From: Aureispira sp. CCB-QB1
GTDB taxonomy: Bacteria; Bacteroidota; Bacteroidia; Chitinophagales; Saprospiraceae
DNA length: 64,000 bases
Reading direction: 5' to 3'
NCBI GenBank assembly: GCA_945870185.1
Contig: CAMBRK010000007.1
Coordinates: 1-64,000 of the forward strand
In this document: positions 55,289 to 64,000 of the stretch, piece by piece
How positions within the stretch are numbered: the stretch's first letter is position 1
Layout of the letters: each line of letters begins with the position of its first letter
Translations under genes and position numbers: made by a program
The notes under the pieces: model-generated
What the model saw: the letters and a program-made list of their open reading frames with translations, nothing else
Databases searched by the model: none
What the model was told of the DNA's origin: nothing

Positions 55289-57550
55289 ATGCAAGAAGTA
55301 GGTTATTCTTATTTAGACGAGCTCAATGATATCCAAAGGCAGGCCGCATCGTGTATCGAAGGCCCTGTAATGGTAATTGCCGGACCTGGGTCAGGTAAAA
55401 CACGAGTGCTTACTTATCGGATAGCTCATATGATTCATTCTGGAGTATTACCAGGCCAGATACTCGCGCTTACATTTACCAATAAAGCAGCGAGAGAAAT
55501 GAAAGACAGGATAGAGCGCGTAGTAGGGCCGAAAGCACAGCGAGTTTGGGCAGGTACTTTTCACTCGCTTTTTGCTCGCATTCTTCGGGTAGAAGCCCAT
55601 CGAATAGGATATCCTAATGATTTTACTATATACGATACTGACGATACTAAGAGTGTCATCAGCGAGATCATCACACAAATGAATCTAGACAAAAAAGTAT
55701 ATGCTTCTGGCGTAGTCAGAGGGAGAATATCTGCAGCCAAAAGTAATCTCATCACTCCCAAAGCCTACGTGGCCAATGATGAGCTTATGGCCTATGATCG
55801 TATGAACAGAAGGCCGCTTATTCATGTCATCTATGAAAAATATGCAGCTAAATGCATGAGAGCTGGAGCTATGGATTTTGACGATTTACTTTTGCAAATG
55901 TTCCGACTTTTGTATCAAAACCCCGATAATATCCGTGAAAAATACCAAAGACAGTTTCAATATCTTATGGTAGATGAGTTTCAGGATACAAACTACCTCC
56001 AATACGAAATTTTAAAATTACTTTCTGTTTATCCGGGCAGCAATCACAATATCTGTATCGTAGGTGATGATGCTCAAAGTATCTATTCATTCCGAGGAGC
56101 GACCATAGAAAATATATTGCAATTCGAAAATGATTTTTCTGAACTTCGTACCTTTAAACTAGAGCAAAACTATAGGTCTACACAGTTTATTGTGGGTGCA
56201 GCCAATGAAGTCATTAACCATAATAAGAGGCAGATTCAGAAAAAAATCTGGACCGACAGGGATTTGGGACACAAAATCAAATTGGTCAAAACCATGACCG
56301 AAACGGAAGAAGGAAAAAGAGTAGCAGATACGATCATTGAGCAAAAAAACAGATTTAATCTTGCCAATAAAGAAATAGCTATCCTGTATCGGACCAATGG
56401 TCAGTCCAGGATTTTCGAAGAGCAACTACGCAAATACGGTATCACTTACCGCGTTTATGGTGGTTTGTCATTTTATTCTCGTAAGGAGATTAAAGATTTG
56501 ATTGCATACATGCGTATCACAATCAATGATAAAGATGATGAAGCCCTAAAAAGAGTTATCAACTATCCGCGTCGCGGTATCGGTGAGAGTACTATTGAGC
56601 AAATATCCCAACTAGCAGACGATAATGACATGAGTATGTGGGAAGTATTGACCAAGATTGAGTTTAACAACCGTTCCCGTAAAAGTATTGGTGAGTTTGT
56701 ACAATTAGTCCTTGCCTTCAAATCCAAATTAGCTAAGTCCAATGCTTATGAACTTTCTGATTACATATATAGAAATAGTGGCATCGAAAAACTACTCAAA
56801 GAAGATAAATCTCCTGAAGGTTTGGGAAGGATTGAAAATATTGTTTCGTTATTGGATGGTATTCAAGAGTTTGTGCAGGATGACGAAATTCAGGTAGGCG
56901 AAGAAGGGTCTACAGATAGAAGTCTTTCTGCTTATTTGCAAACCATTTCGCTCATGACAGATGCGGACCAAAAAGAAGAAAATCCTGATAATGTCACGCT
57001 AATGTCTGTGCACTCAGCAAAAGGACTAGAGTTTAAGTCTGTTTTTGTAGTAGGTCTAGAAGAAAATCTTTTTCCTAGCTATATGGCTCTACAAGATTCT
57101 AATGACGTGGACGAAGAGCGACGACTATTTTATGTAGCTATCACAAGAGCAGAAGAGCATCTTTGTCTCACATTTGCGCACAGCAGGTATCAATATGGCC
57201 AAATGAGATACAATGATCCAAGCAGATTTTTAGAAGAAATTTCCGAAAATAATCTGGATTCTATTATATCGATCACCAAAAAACCAGAATTTCCAGAACC
57301 TAAGATTTTGGGCAATTTCAAACCGCTAGGTTCTAAAAAACCTATGATATCTGTAAATCCTGACGATTTCGTCGCAGCCAATCCCAACGATATCAAGCCA
57401 GGCATGGAGGTCATTCACCTCAAATTTGGTCAGGGCAAGGTACTTGCTGTAGATGACCGTCTGGTAGCCACCATTTTATTTGATGGATTAAATGACACGC
57501 CAGAAAAACGAATCATGCTTCAGTTTGCTAAGTTGCAGATTGTGGAGTAG
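55289..57550 (+). CDS. UvrD/PcrA-family DNA helicase
   Basis: This 753-residue superfamily 1 helicase unwinds DNA in repair and replication-restart pathways. Motifs in order are the Q motif (LNDIQRQAASCIEGP), Walker A (VIAGPGSGKTRVLTYRI), Walker B with DEFQDTN, motif III (GDDAQSIYSFRGA), motif IV (LEQNYRSTQFIVGAAN), motif V (VTLMSVHSAKGLEFKSVFVVGLEENLFPS) and motif VI (YVAITRAEEHLCLTFAHSR). The C-terminus (GMEVIHLKFGQGKVLAVDDR) has the RNA-polymerase-binding Tudor-like fold of PcrA. Length is typical of PcrA/UvrD. The gene faces a convergent T9SS gene with only four bases between their ends. Confidence 0.93.
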   Translation: MQEVGYSYLDELNDIQRQAASCIEGPVMVIAGPGSGKTRVLTYRIAHMIHSGVLPGQILALTFTNKAAREMKDRIERVVGPKAQRVWAGTFHSLFARILRVEAHRIGYPNDFTIYDTDDTKSVISEIITQMNLDKKVYASGVVRGRISAAKSNLITPKAYVANDELMAYDRMNRRPLIHVIYEKYAAKCMRAGAMDFDDLLLQMFRLLYQNPDNIREKYQRQFQYLMVDEFQDTNYLQYEILKLLSVYPGSNHNICIVGDDAQSIYSFRGATIENILQFENDFSELRTFKLEQNYRSTQFIVGAANEVINHNKRQIQKKIWTDRDLGHKIKLVKTMTETEEGKRVADTIIEQKNRFNLANKEIAILYRTNGQSRIFEEQLRKYGITYRVYGGLSFYSRKEIKDLIAYMRITINDKDDEALKRVINYPRRGIGESTIEQISQLADDNDMSMWEVLTKIEFNNRSRKSIGEFVQLVLAFKSKLAKSNAYELSDYIYRNSGIEKLLKEDKSPEGLGRIENIVSLLDGIQEFVQDDEIQVGEEGSTDRSLSAYLQTISLMTDADQKEENPDNVTLMSVHSAKGLEFKSVFVVGLEENLFPSYMALQDSNDVDEERRLFYVAITRAEEHLCLTFAHSRYQYGQMRYNDPSRFLEEISENNLDSIISITKKPEFPEPKILGNFKPLGSKKPMISVNPDDFVAANPNDIKPGMEVIHLKFGQGKVLAVDDRLVATILFDGLNDTPEKRIMLQFAKLQIVE

Positions 57551-57554
57551 GTTT

Positions 57555-58973
57555 CTACCCTTTCGAAAACAATAGAGAACTTTTCCCTTGACCTATATAA
57601 TCTACAGTAACGATATACATACCATTTTCCAATAGTTCGATCGGCAATGACGTAACTTGTTCGATATTTTCCATCATAATGAAACATGTCTTACCTGTGA
57701 TATCACTGACAGTCACCCGATAAGGCAACATTTCACCAAAAGCCAAGATCAAAAAGTCTGAAGCCGGATTGGGATACATTCTAAAAATACCATCTACTAT
57801 TTCATAGCTAGATGTCGTTTCATCCATCCCATCACAATTTTCATCTATTTCGTTATTGGGTATCTCTTCGGCATCAGGATTTATGCCGGCATTATTGTCG
57901 TCACAATCATCTACTTGCAAAAATCCATCTTGATCTAAGTCATCGTCCAAAGTTTCAGGATTGCAATCATCATCAATTCCATTGTAAACCAACTCTATTT
58001 GAAGATTATTGATATTAGGATTATTGTCGTTACAGTCATTTTCAAAACAATCTCTCGTATCTAATGTGTAATGAATTAAAGATTGATGTGTAATAGTTAT
58101 CGAATCTGCAAGTTCTAAATTAAGAAAGTACATTGAATCAAATATATTTTGTGATCCATAAGCATCAGGATAAACAATATTTCTATCCATGAATACTAAT
58201 ACCGAAAAATCGGTTTGATTTGTAATTAATAAAGTATCACATTTATTGATACCTAATTTTTGATCTAAACCAAAATTATCCTCGGTCAATTCTATTTGTA
58301 TAATTGATCCTATTTGATTTCTTGAACCATCCCTATCATGATCAAAACCATATAATTTATCACATCCACAATCTAAAATATTTGTCGAAAAAATAGCTTG
58401 ATTCAACTCATTAAGCGTACATAGGTTAAGACTGAAACCCGTTTCGCTTATTGGTACTCCAAAGATTAAACCAGAAGCCAGACCACCAACACCTTCGAAC
58501 CATATTTCACCTCCGTTGGGAAATGCCAAGTCTTTGGTTAGGGTCATTTTATATATTGAATCTTGTCCAGGTCCTAATATTCTTTCTTTATTGAGAACAA
58601 ATAGAGTATCAACTTTAACTCCGGTAAGCACATAAGGATTTTCAAATAAAAACATATCACCTACTGAAAGACTAAAATCCATGATTACTCTTTCTGTTGA
58701 GAAGTTTTGATCTAGCAAAAATAACTTCCCATCTTCCGACCTCAGAAATCTGCTTCCAAAACTATTTTGAAGTTTGTAATACGTTATACCATTTATTAAA
58801 CTATCACTTATTACCTCTGATTCAACAATAGAACTACTGAAGTTTCCCGAAAAATCTCCTATAGAATATTTAAAAGCTTGCTTCCAGCCAACAAAAGGAA
58901 ACTTATAATACTGTGATAAACCTGAAAATGAAAAAATACAAGTTAAAGTAAAAATGAATAACAATCTTTTCAT
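57555..58973 (-). CDS. MopE-like metal-binding T9SS surface protein
   Basis: This 472-residue protein has a signal peptide (MKRLLFIFTLTCIFSFSGLSQ). An unassigned beta-rich region fills residues 25-300. Calcium/metal-binding repeats of MopE type follow at about 300-385 (DCFENDCNDNNPNIN, YNGIDDDCNPETLDDDLDQDGFLQVDDCDDNNAGINPDAEEIPNNEIDENCDG). A type A sorting domain ends the protein (RMYPNPASDFLILAFGEMLPYRVTVSDITGK, LENGMYIVTVDYIGQGKSSLLFSKG). The sorting-domain DNA is nearly identical to that of the next gene upstream. It is secreted and probably surface-bound, but its function is unknown. Confidence 0.8.
   Translation of the reverse strand: MKRLLFIFTLTCIFSFSGLSQYYKFPFVGWKQAFKYSIGDFSGNFSSSIVESEVISDSLINGITYYKLQNSFGSRFLRSEDGKLFLLDQNFSTERVIMDFSLSVGDMFLFENPYVLTGVKVDTLFVLNKERILGPGQDSIYKMTLTKDLAFPNGGEIWFEGVGGLASGLIFGVPISETGFSLNLCTLNELNQAIFSTNILDCGCDKLYGFDHDRDGSRNQIGSIIQIELTEDNFGLDQKLGINKCDTLLITNQTDFSVLVFMDRNIVYPDAYGSQNIFDSMYFLNLELADSITITHQSLIHYTLDTRDCFENDCNDNNPNINNLQIELVYNGIDDDCNPETLDDDLDQDGFLQVDDCDDNNAGINPDAEEIPNNEIDENCDGMDETTSSYEIVDGIFRMYPNPASDFLILAFGEMLPYRVTVSDITGKTCFIMMENIEQVTSLPIELLENGMYIVTVDYIGQGKSSLLFSKG
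57585..57774 (-). repeat. Sorting-domain DNA block, copy A
   Basis: These 190 bases encode most of the T9SS sorting domain of the MopE-like gene. They align without gaps to 59128-59317, with long identical runs, the longest covering more than 50 bases. Confidence 0.9.
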
Positions 58974-59091
58974 AAAATTTCTTTATTGTATAGACTCCTC
59001 CAAATAGTATTTCGCTGCTTCAAAGTCTAATAATTATTTTCTATGCGAAAAACCCAACCTTTTTCAAATTATCTACAAGGAAATCCTTTCA

Positions 59092-60891
59092 CTATTTTTG
59101 CAATTTCACAAACCTCCTTGAGCTAGTCCCTTGACCTATATAATCTACAGTAACGATAAACATACCATCTTCTAATAGGTGTATCGGCAATAACGTCACT
59201 TGATTTATATTTTCAGACATACTAAAATGCATCTTACCTGTGATATCACTGACAGTCACCCGATAAGGCAACATTTCACCAAAAGTCAAGATCAAAAAGT
59301 CTGATGCCGGATTGGGAGAGATGGTCCAATGGTTTTCAACTATTATCTCAGAAGAAGATGTATTGTCTGGTACAAAGCCAATGGCATCCAAGGCTGGTTT
59401 GATCTCAGGATTTTTCATAAACATCTTCCACAATAGTTCAGTTCTATGATTTTGAATCATGGCCAAAATAGGTCCTTGGTCAATAGCCAAATAAGAGTCC
59501 GCTACCCAGTTTTGATTTCCATTGAACGCATCATAGAATCCATTAGGTCCAAATAATCTTTCGCCTTCATCAAAATAAAAACAGCGTAGCGCAGCCATAC
59601 TTTCTTTTGGTGTGTAAGGCATGGAAGACAAAGCGGCTGTAGGCGCAATGGTGCCATTGTCCCTGCTTCCGGGCTCATGGGCGAGATATCCAAAAGGATT
59701 GTCAGATGCCGTCAGTCCCCAACAATTTTCACTATACTTTTTATGCTTGAGGGGATTAAAGATACACCATCCACGATTTATTAGCGTGTGATTTCTATTG
59801 TTGTCAAAATAGTTGGTATACTTATCTTTGATACCTCTTGGGTCAAAGCCCAAAAATGAATAATGTGCAAAAAACAAAGGACCACCATAGGCAGGACCCA
59901 CAAAAAGCTTGTGTCCAAACCAGGTATTGCCATTTTTATAATTATTGGCCGCAGCCCATCCGGAATGATAATAACTAGCGGGTATAGCATGCGTAGGTGA
60001 TGCAATAGCTAGCAAATAAACAATCAGAGCTTCGTTGTATCCTCTTAAGGGAAAATTCATCTGCCAGCCAAAATTTGGGGACCAATGCCAATACAAAACA
60101 CCTGAATTGTTTTTGGTATACCAATCCCATTCGACATCTTCATACAGTTTAGTAATGATCTGTCTGATAGCCTTTTCAGTATTACTGTCCCCATCAAAAA
60201 ACTGACGTGCTGCCAATAGCCCTTGCATCATAAAAGCGGTCTCTACCAAATCTCCTCCGTTATCAAACTGACTGAAGGGCACTACTTTTCCTGTGCGTCC
60301 ATTCATCCAATGAGGAAAAACCCCATGAAATTTTTCAGCAAACTGAAGGAAACTAATGATTTTTACGATTCTGTTGGCTCCTTCAGTACGGGAGATATAT
60401 CCATTTTCTATCCCTACCAAAATCCCCATTATACCAAAACCTGATCCTCCTGTAGTGACAATATCACCGCTTTTGTTTCTTTCTCGCGCCATGCCTGATA
60501 TGGGATGCGCTTCATCCCAAAAATACCTGAAAGTATATCGCTGTACCATATCCATCAACTGCTCATCGGACATTTTGTACTCTGACGCCTTCATGGTGTC
60601 CGATACAGCCAATGACTGATTGAGTCCGGATAAAGCTTCGACATAATAGTAAAAGGTATCTAATCTATTCACGGGACTAAAATCCATAAACGTTGATGTC
60701 GTCACGGTCTTTACCGGAGAAAACACCTTATTGTCTGATGATCGCATGATTTTGAAATACTCTGCATTGGATAGATTTTGAACATCCCATTTGAGCTCAG
60801 TATGCCGTTCATAGGTTTCAGATTGGATGATACGAATATTTTGTCCTGTCAATAAGAAAGGAACAAACAAAAAAATCAAAAATCTAATCAT
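59092..60891 (-). CDS. GH144-like glucanase (glucoamylase-family) with T9SS sorting domain
   Basis: This 599-residue secreted enzyme has a signal peptide (MIRFLIFLFVPFLLTGQ), then a fibronectin-like segment (HTELKWDVQNLSNAEYFKIMRSSDN). The catalytic region (about residues 105-505) carries the glucoamylase-family pattern (YTFRYFWDEAHPISGMARERNKSGDIVTTGGSGFGIMGILVGIENGYI, VFPHWMNGRTGKVVPFSQFDNGGDLVETAFMMQGLLAARQFF, GGPLFFAHYSFLGFDPRG). This family includes GH144 endo-beta-1,2-glucanases. The C-terminus is a type A sorting domain (NPASDFLILTFGEMLPYRVTVSDITGK). Next to a SusC/SusD pair, it is the surface or secreted enzyme of a sugar utilisation locus, possibly for beta-1,2-glucan. Exact linkage is unproven. 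Confidence 0.85.
   Translation of the reverse strand: MIRFLIFLFVPFLLTGQNIRIIQSETYERHTELKWDVQNLSNAEYFKIMRSSDNKVFSPVKTVTTSTFMDFSPVNRLDTFYYYVEALSGLNQSLAVSDTMKASEYKMSDEQLMDMVQRYTFRYFWDEAHPISGMARERNKSGDIVTTGGSGFGIMGILVGIENGYISRTEGANRIVKIISFLQFAEKFHGVFPHWMNGRTGKVVPFSQFDNGGDLVETAFMMQGLLAARQFFDGDSNTEKAIRQIITKLYEDVEWDWYTKNNSGVLYWHWSPNFGWQMNFPLRGYNEALIVYLLAIASPTHAIPASYYHSGWAAANNYKNGNTWFGHKLFVGPAYGGPLFFAHYSFLGFDPRGIKDKYTNYFDNNRNHTLINRGWCIFNPLKHKKYSENCWGLTASDNPFGYLAHEPGSRDNGTIAPTAALSSMPYTPKESMAALRCFYFDEGERLFGPNGFYDAFNGNQNWVADSYLAIDQGPILAMIQNHRTELLWKMFMKNPEIKPALDAIGFVPDNTSSSEIIVENHWTISPNPASDFLILTFGEMLPYRVTVSDITGKMHFSMSENINQVTLLPIHLLEDGMFIVTVDYIGQGTSSRRFVKLQK
59128..59317 (-). repeat. Sorting-domain DNA block, copy B
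   Basis: This is the partner of 57585-57774, coding most of the T9SS sorting domain of the GH144-like gene. The match is far higher than in the rest of the two genes. Confidence 0.9.
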
Positions 60892-60933
60892 GAAACTATT
60901 AGTAATTAGTTATTGAAAATGAATCATTAGAAA

Positions 60934-62403
60934 TCAATATCCCGGATTCTGACTCAAGCTGCCACCACCTAAATCGATTTCTGTTTGTGGTAATGGAAAA
61001 AGTTCATGTTTATTGGCCACGAATGGTTTTCCAACTTTAGTCATCACCTCATTCTGAATGCCCCATCTTTGAAGGTCGAACCATCGGTGTTGCTCCATAG
61101 CTAACTCTGACCTTCTTTCTCGTCTGATAGCGGTGCGCAAAGCATCTTTATTGGTAATCGTAAGATCCTTCAGGATAAAAGTATTGGTACCTCGAGCTCT
61201 CTTTCGGGTCATATTGACATATTCGAGAGCTTTGGTCGCATTGCCCAACTCATTGGCTGCCTCTGCTGCAAGTAAAATAATGTCTGCATAACGAAGCAAT
61301 CTAATATTTCCTGGTCCATTGTCTTGCAAACCAGGATGCTTGCCTACCCAAGCTTTTTGATTAAATCTCTCATCTAATATCTCAGGATTATCCTGCACAA
61401 TAGTAGAACCATCAGGTAATACTTCGCCTACATAAATGATGGTGGCCTGCCTGCGTGGATCACCAGGTTCATAGTTGGCAATAAGATCATCGCTTGGCCT
61501 GTTAAATCCCCATCCTAGATTAGGCACGCCGCGCACACCTTGTACCATATTGAATGGGGTAGCTCCAGAACCCACTATAGAAGCTTGTAATGCCACAGAA
61601 CCTATTTCAAATATACTTTCAGGTCCATTTTCTCCAGCTTGTGTAAATATCTGATTGTAGTTTGGCATTAAGCTATATTCACCACTACTAATGATTTCCT
61701 CACACAAGGTCAGTGCTTTATCATATTTTTTGTCAAGCATATATAATTTTGCCAGAATTCCTTTGGCGGCACCTTTAGTTGCTCTTCCGAGATCCTCAGC
61801 TTTGTACTTACTTTTTTCAGGTAAAGCTGCGATCGCGTCTGTTAAGTCCTTTTCGATTTGCGCATAGATCTCTGTCCTTGTATTTCGCTTTGTTGTAAAA
61901 TATTGGTCATCTGTTAGTTGTGTCAAAACTAATGGAACATCCCCAAACCATTGTACCATTCTGAAATAATTGAAAGCCCGGAGAAATTTCGCCTCTCCAA
62001 TGAGTCTTTCTTTGAGTGCATCTGGCATATTAATGTCAGGTATTCGATTGATGGCAATATTTGCTCTTGAGATAGTCTGATAGTGTCCCCTCCAGATAGT
62101 AGAAAAAGTCTGATTAGTGGCATCAAACTGAAAGTCATCCACTTCTTTGAGATAAGGACCATCATTTTCGGTACTGCCTTTATCTGCATCATCACTTACT
62201 ATATCTGTTGCACCTAGATAAGGTAGGCCGCAGTATTCCCAAGAACGAAAATTAGCATAGATAGCATTCGTTGCCCAAACGGCGTGTTCTTCATTCTCAA
62301 AAAACGTCTCTGCAGTAAGATTACCCTTAGGGTTTCTGTTTAAAAAATCATCAGAGCAAGATGAAAAAACTAAGACGATAATTACAATAAATATATTTTT
62401 CAT
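60934..62403 (-). CDS. susD: SusD/RagB-family outer-membrane lipoprotein
   Basis: This 489-residue lipoprotein has a lipobox (VLVFSSC) and then the SusD start (SDDFLNRNPKGNLTAETFFENEEHAVWATNAIYANFRSW). Its tetratricopeptide-like helices and the RagB/SusD ending (RTAIRRERRSELAMEQHRWFDLQRWGIQNEVM, ELFPLPQTEIDLGGGSLSQNPGY) are clear. It binds glycan at the cell surface and covers the neighbouring SusC transporter, 28 bases upstream. The GH144-like gene follows, forming a small utilisation locus. Confidence 0.92.
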   Translation of the reverse strand: MKNIFIVIIVLVFSSCSDDFLNRNPKGNLTAETFFENEEHAVWATNAIYANFRSWEYCGLPYLGATDIVSDDADKGSTENDGPYLKEVDDFQFDATNQTFSTIWRGHYQTISRANIAINRIPDINMPDALKERLIGEAKFLRAFNYFRMVQWFGDVPLVLTQLTDDQYFTTKRNTRTEIYAQIEKDLTDAIAALPEKSKYKAEDLGRATKGAAKGILAKLYMLDKKYDKALTLCEEIISSGEYSLMPNYNQIFTQAGENGPESIFEIGSVALQASIVGSGATPFNMVQGVRGVPNLGWGFNRPSDDLIANYEPGDPRRQATIIYVGEVLPDGSTIVQDNPEILDERFNQKAWVGKHPGLQDNGPGNIRLLRYADIILLAAEAANELGNATKALEYVNMTRKRARGTNTFILKDLTITNKDALRTAIRRERRSELAMEQHRWFDLQRWGIQNEVMTKVGKPFVANKHELFPLPQTEIDLGGGSLSQNPGY

Positions 62404-62431
62404 TTCTTAAATTTTATACTGTTACAAATAA

Positions 62432-64000
62432 TTAAAACTTAGTCTCTAATCCAACCTGAAAAGACTTTGCTATTGGATAAGACCCATTGTCAAAACCCAC
62501 CTTGAAAGGACTGCCACTATTAGGAAACTCCGGATTATAACCTGTAAACGTTTGTCTGGTCCAAAGGTTGGTTCCTGATACAAAAATACGGAAGGATTCA
62601 ACTTTCACCTTAGAAACCAATGAAGTAGGAAGGGTATATCCTAGGCTCAAAGTCCTCAATCTGAAAAAAGAACCATCCTGCAAAAACCGATCACTTGGCC
62701 GATAATTATGGCCTCCATTAGTGACTCTTGGCTCAGAGCCTGATGGGTTATCTGCTGTCCATGCATCTGCGACTCGTTTCTCCCAATTGTACACAGCAAA
62801 TCTTGAAGTTTCTTTTTCATTAAAAACCAAATTGCCGTGTACACCAAAAAAATCAGCATTAAAATCAAGTCCTTTATATCCAGCGCCAAAATTTACTGCA
62901 TATGTTATTTTAGGGATTGGGCTACCCAGATACACTCTATCTTCTGCATCAATTACTCCATCATTGTTGGTGTCGACATATTTAATATCACCCGGTTTTT
63001 CATTGCCAAATTTTGGGCTGGATGCTATTTCTTCTACATTTTGGAATACTCCAGATACTTGATAGCCATAAAATGCACCAAGTGGTAAACCCACAGTGGT
63101 ACGTGTAGCAGGCTCTCCGTTGATAAAAGCGTCAAAAATTTCATTTTTTCCTTGTGCCAATGCTTTAACCTCATTATTTACCGTAGAAAAATTAGCACCG
63201 ATGTTGTAATCAAAAACACCTGTCTGCCTCCAATTAAGACCCAACTCGATCCCGCTATTGAGTACTTCAGCTGTATTAACAAAAGGATTTGTCTGCGAGC
63301 CAACAAATGCAGGTATTGGTACATCAGCTATAATATCATAAGAATATCTTCTGTACCAGTCCATCTCAAGACTAAGGCGTTCATTAAGAAAACCTGCTTC
63401 CATACCGATGTCAGCTTGGCTTGAAACTTCCCATTTTAAATTAGGGTTAGCAACCGATAATGGGGTTGCTCCCTGATTGACACTTTCACTTGGGCCGAAT
63501 ACCGCATTCAATCCACTATTGATAATGGCTGATGTAGGATACCGATTGGTCAAAGCTTGATTACCTAGAATACCATAACTGACCCTCAACTTCAATCTAT
63601 CAAAGGTGTTCAGGTTTTGAATAAATGCTTCATTGCCCAAATTCCAACCAACACTGGCCGATGGAAAATATCCTGTACGATTATCGGGTGTAAATCTGCT
63701 GGAACGGTCCACTCTCATTGAAGCAGTAAATAGATATTTATTTTTTAACGAATAATTGGTTCGGAATAATAAGGATACCATGGCTTCGTCACTTGCACCA
63801 CCAAAGTTAGTCATGGTAGTATCATTGCCTGAAGAAAGAAAAATCACATCATCTGACGTACCAGGAAAACTCTCCCTACCTGCTCCAAAAAACTCATTTT
63901 TACGTTCCTCAGCGGTAAACCCTACCAAAACACCTAAAGTCTGTTCTTTCCATTCTTTAAAATAATTCAGCGTCTGTTCCCATATCCAATTTCTCCCATT
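62432..64000 (-). CDS. susC: SusC/RagA-family TonB-dependent transporter, partial
   Basis: The frame stays open to the right edge of the window, so only the C-terminal 522 residues are present; the signal, carboxypeptidase-like leader and plug lie beyond 64000. The visible part is a barrel of the SusC type (YSLKNKYLFTASMRVDRSSRFTPDNRTGYFPSASVGWNLGNEAFI, LKLRVSYGILGNQALTNRYPTSA, PKITYAVNFGAGYKGLDFNADFFGVHGN, FRLRTLSLGYTLPTSLVSK) ending SFQVGLETKF. It pairs with the SusD gene downstream and imports the glycan bound there. Confidence 0.92.
   Translation of the reverse strand, partial: NGRNWIWEQTLNYFKEWKEQTLGVLVGFTAEERKNEFFGAGRESFPGTSDDVIFLSSGNDTTMTNFGGASDEAMVSLLFRTNYSLKNKYLFTASMRVDRSSRFTPDNRTGYFPSASVGWNLGNEAFIQNLNTFDRLKLRVSYGILGNQALTNRYPTSAIINSGLNAVFGPSESVNQGATPLSVANPNLKWEVSSQADIGMEAGFLNERLSLEMDWYRRYSYDIIADVPIPAFVGSQTNPFVNTAEVLNSGIELGLNWRQTGVFDYNIGANFSTVNNEVKALAQGKNEIFDAFINGEPATRTTVGLPLGAFYGYQVSGVFQNVEEIASSPKFGNEKPGDIKYVDTNNDGVIDAEDRVYLGSPIPKITYAVNFGAGYKGLDFNADFFGVHGNLVFNEKETSRFAVYNWEKRVADAWTADNPSGSEPRVTNGGHNYRPSDRFLQDGSFFRLRTLSLGYTLPTSLVSKVKVESFRIFVSGTNLWTRQTFTGYNPEFPNSGSPFKVGFDNGSYPIAKSFQVGLETKF

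Overview
The window reads as an AT-rich chromosomal segment of a Bacteroidota bacterium, probably from the Saprospiria lineage. The evidence is a set of Bacteroidota hallmarks: a SusC/SusD pair, several TonB-dependent receptors with an N-terminal carboxypeptidase-regulatory-like domain, type IX secretion (T9SS) C-terminal domains, a PorV/PorQ-like barrel, proteins resembling DUF1573, DUF4249 and DUF6702, and near absence of Shine-Dalgarno sequences. Many plus-strand genes are instead preceded by the Bacteroidota -7 element TAnnTTTG. The phylum is secure; Saprospiria is an inference from protein style.

Layout. 1-4.3 kb: the end of an IS21-like element, a secreted reprolysin-like metallopeptidase and a decayed TPR gene. 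4.4-9.4 kb: mevalonate/isoprenoid genes (type 2 IPP isomerase, class II HMG-CoA reductase), two related small outer-membrane proteins and a di-heme cytochrome c peroxidase. 9.5-16 kb: a phosphodiesterase-GH16 glucanase fusion, a DUF1573 protein, YaaA, a barrel-like protein, a divergent Lgt, a HIT protein and GreA. 16-25 kb: a three-gene minus-strand operon of TonB receptor, 1375-residue T9SS cargo-like protein and PorV/PorQ-like barrel. 25-36.3 kb: a 2-hydroxyacid dehydrogenase, CarB, a DUF4249-like lipoprotein, DnaK, a DUF6702-like protein, YidD and topoisomerase IV subunit A. 36.6-47.8 kb: a VOC protein, a GH13 lipoprotein, a protein with a nucleosidase-like C-terminus, a cysteine-tailed outer-membrane protein, a leucine-rich-repeat T9SS protein, a FecA-like receptor and exonuclease III. 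48-54.2 kb: a TetR regulator followed by a complete tripartite RND efflux operon (outer-membrane channel, adaptor, pump) with a candidate operator. 54.3-57.5 kb: a Lys/Glu/Ala-rich exported protein, a decayed relative and a UvrD/PcrA helicase. 57.5-64 kb: a minus-strand polysaccharide utilisation locus (SusC cut by the window edge, SusD, GH144-like glucanase) followed by a MopE-like T9SS protein.

Most of the window is housekeeping plus outer-membrane and secretion biology. The strongest candidates for something little described are the TonB receptor / giant T9SS protein / PorV-like operon (16.0-25.0 kb), the GDPD-GH16 fusion (9.5-11.0 kb), the near-identical 190-bp sorting-domain DNA shared by two neighbouring T9SS genes, and the 567-residue protein with a nucleosidase-like end. 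I found no CRISPR array, rRNA, convincing tRNA or prophage.
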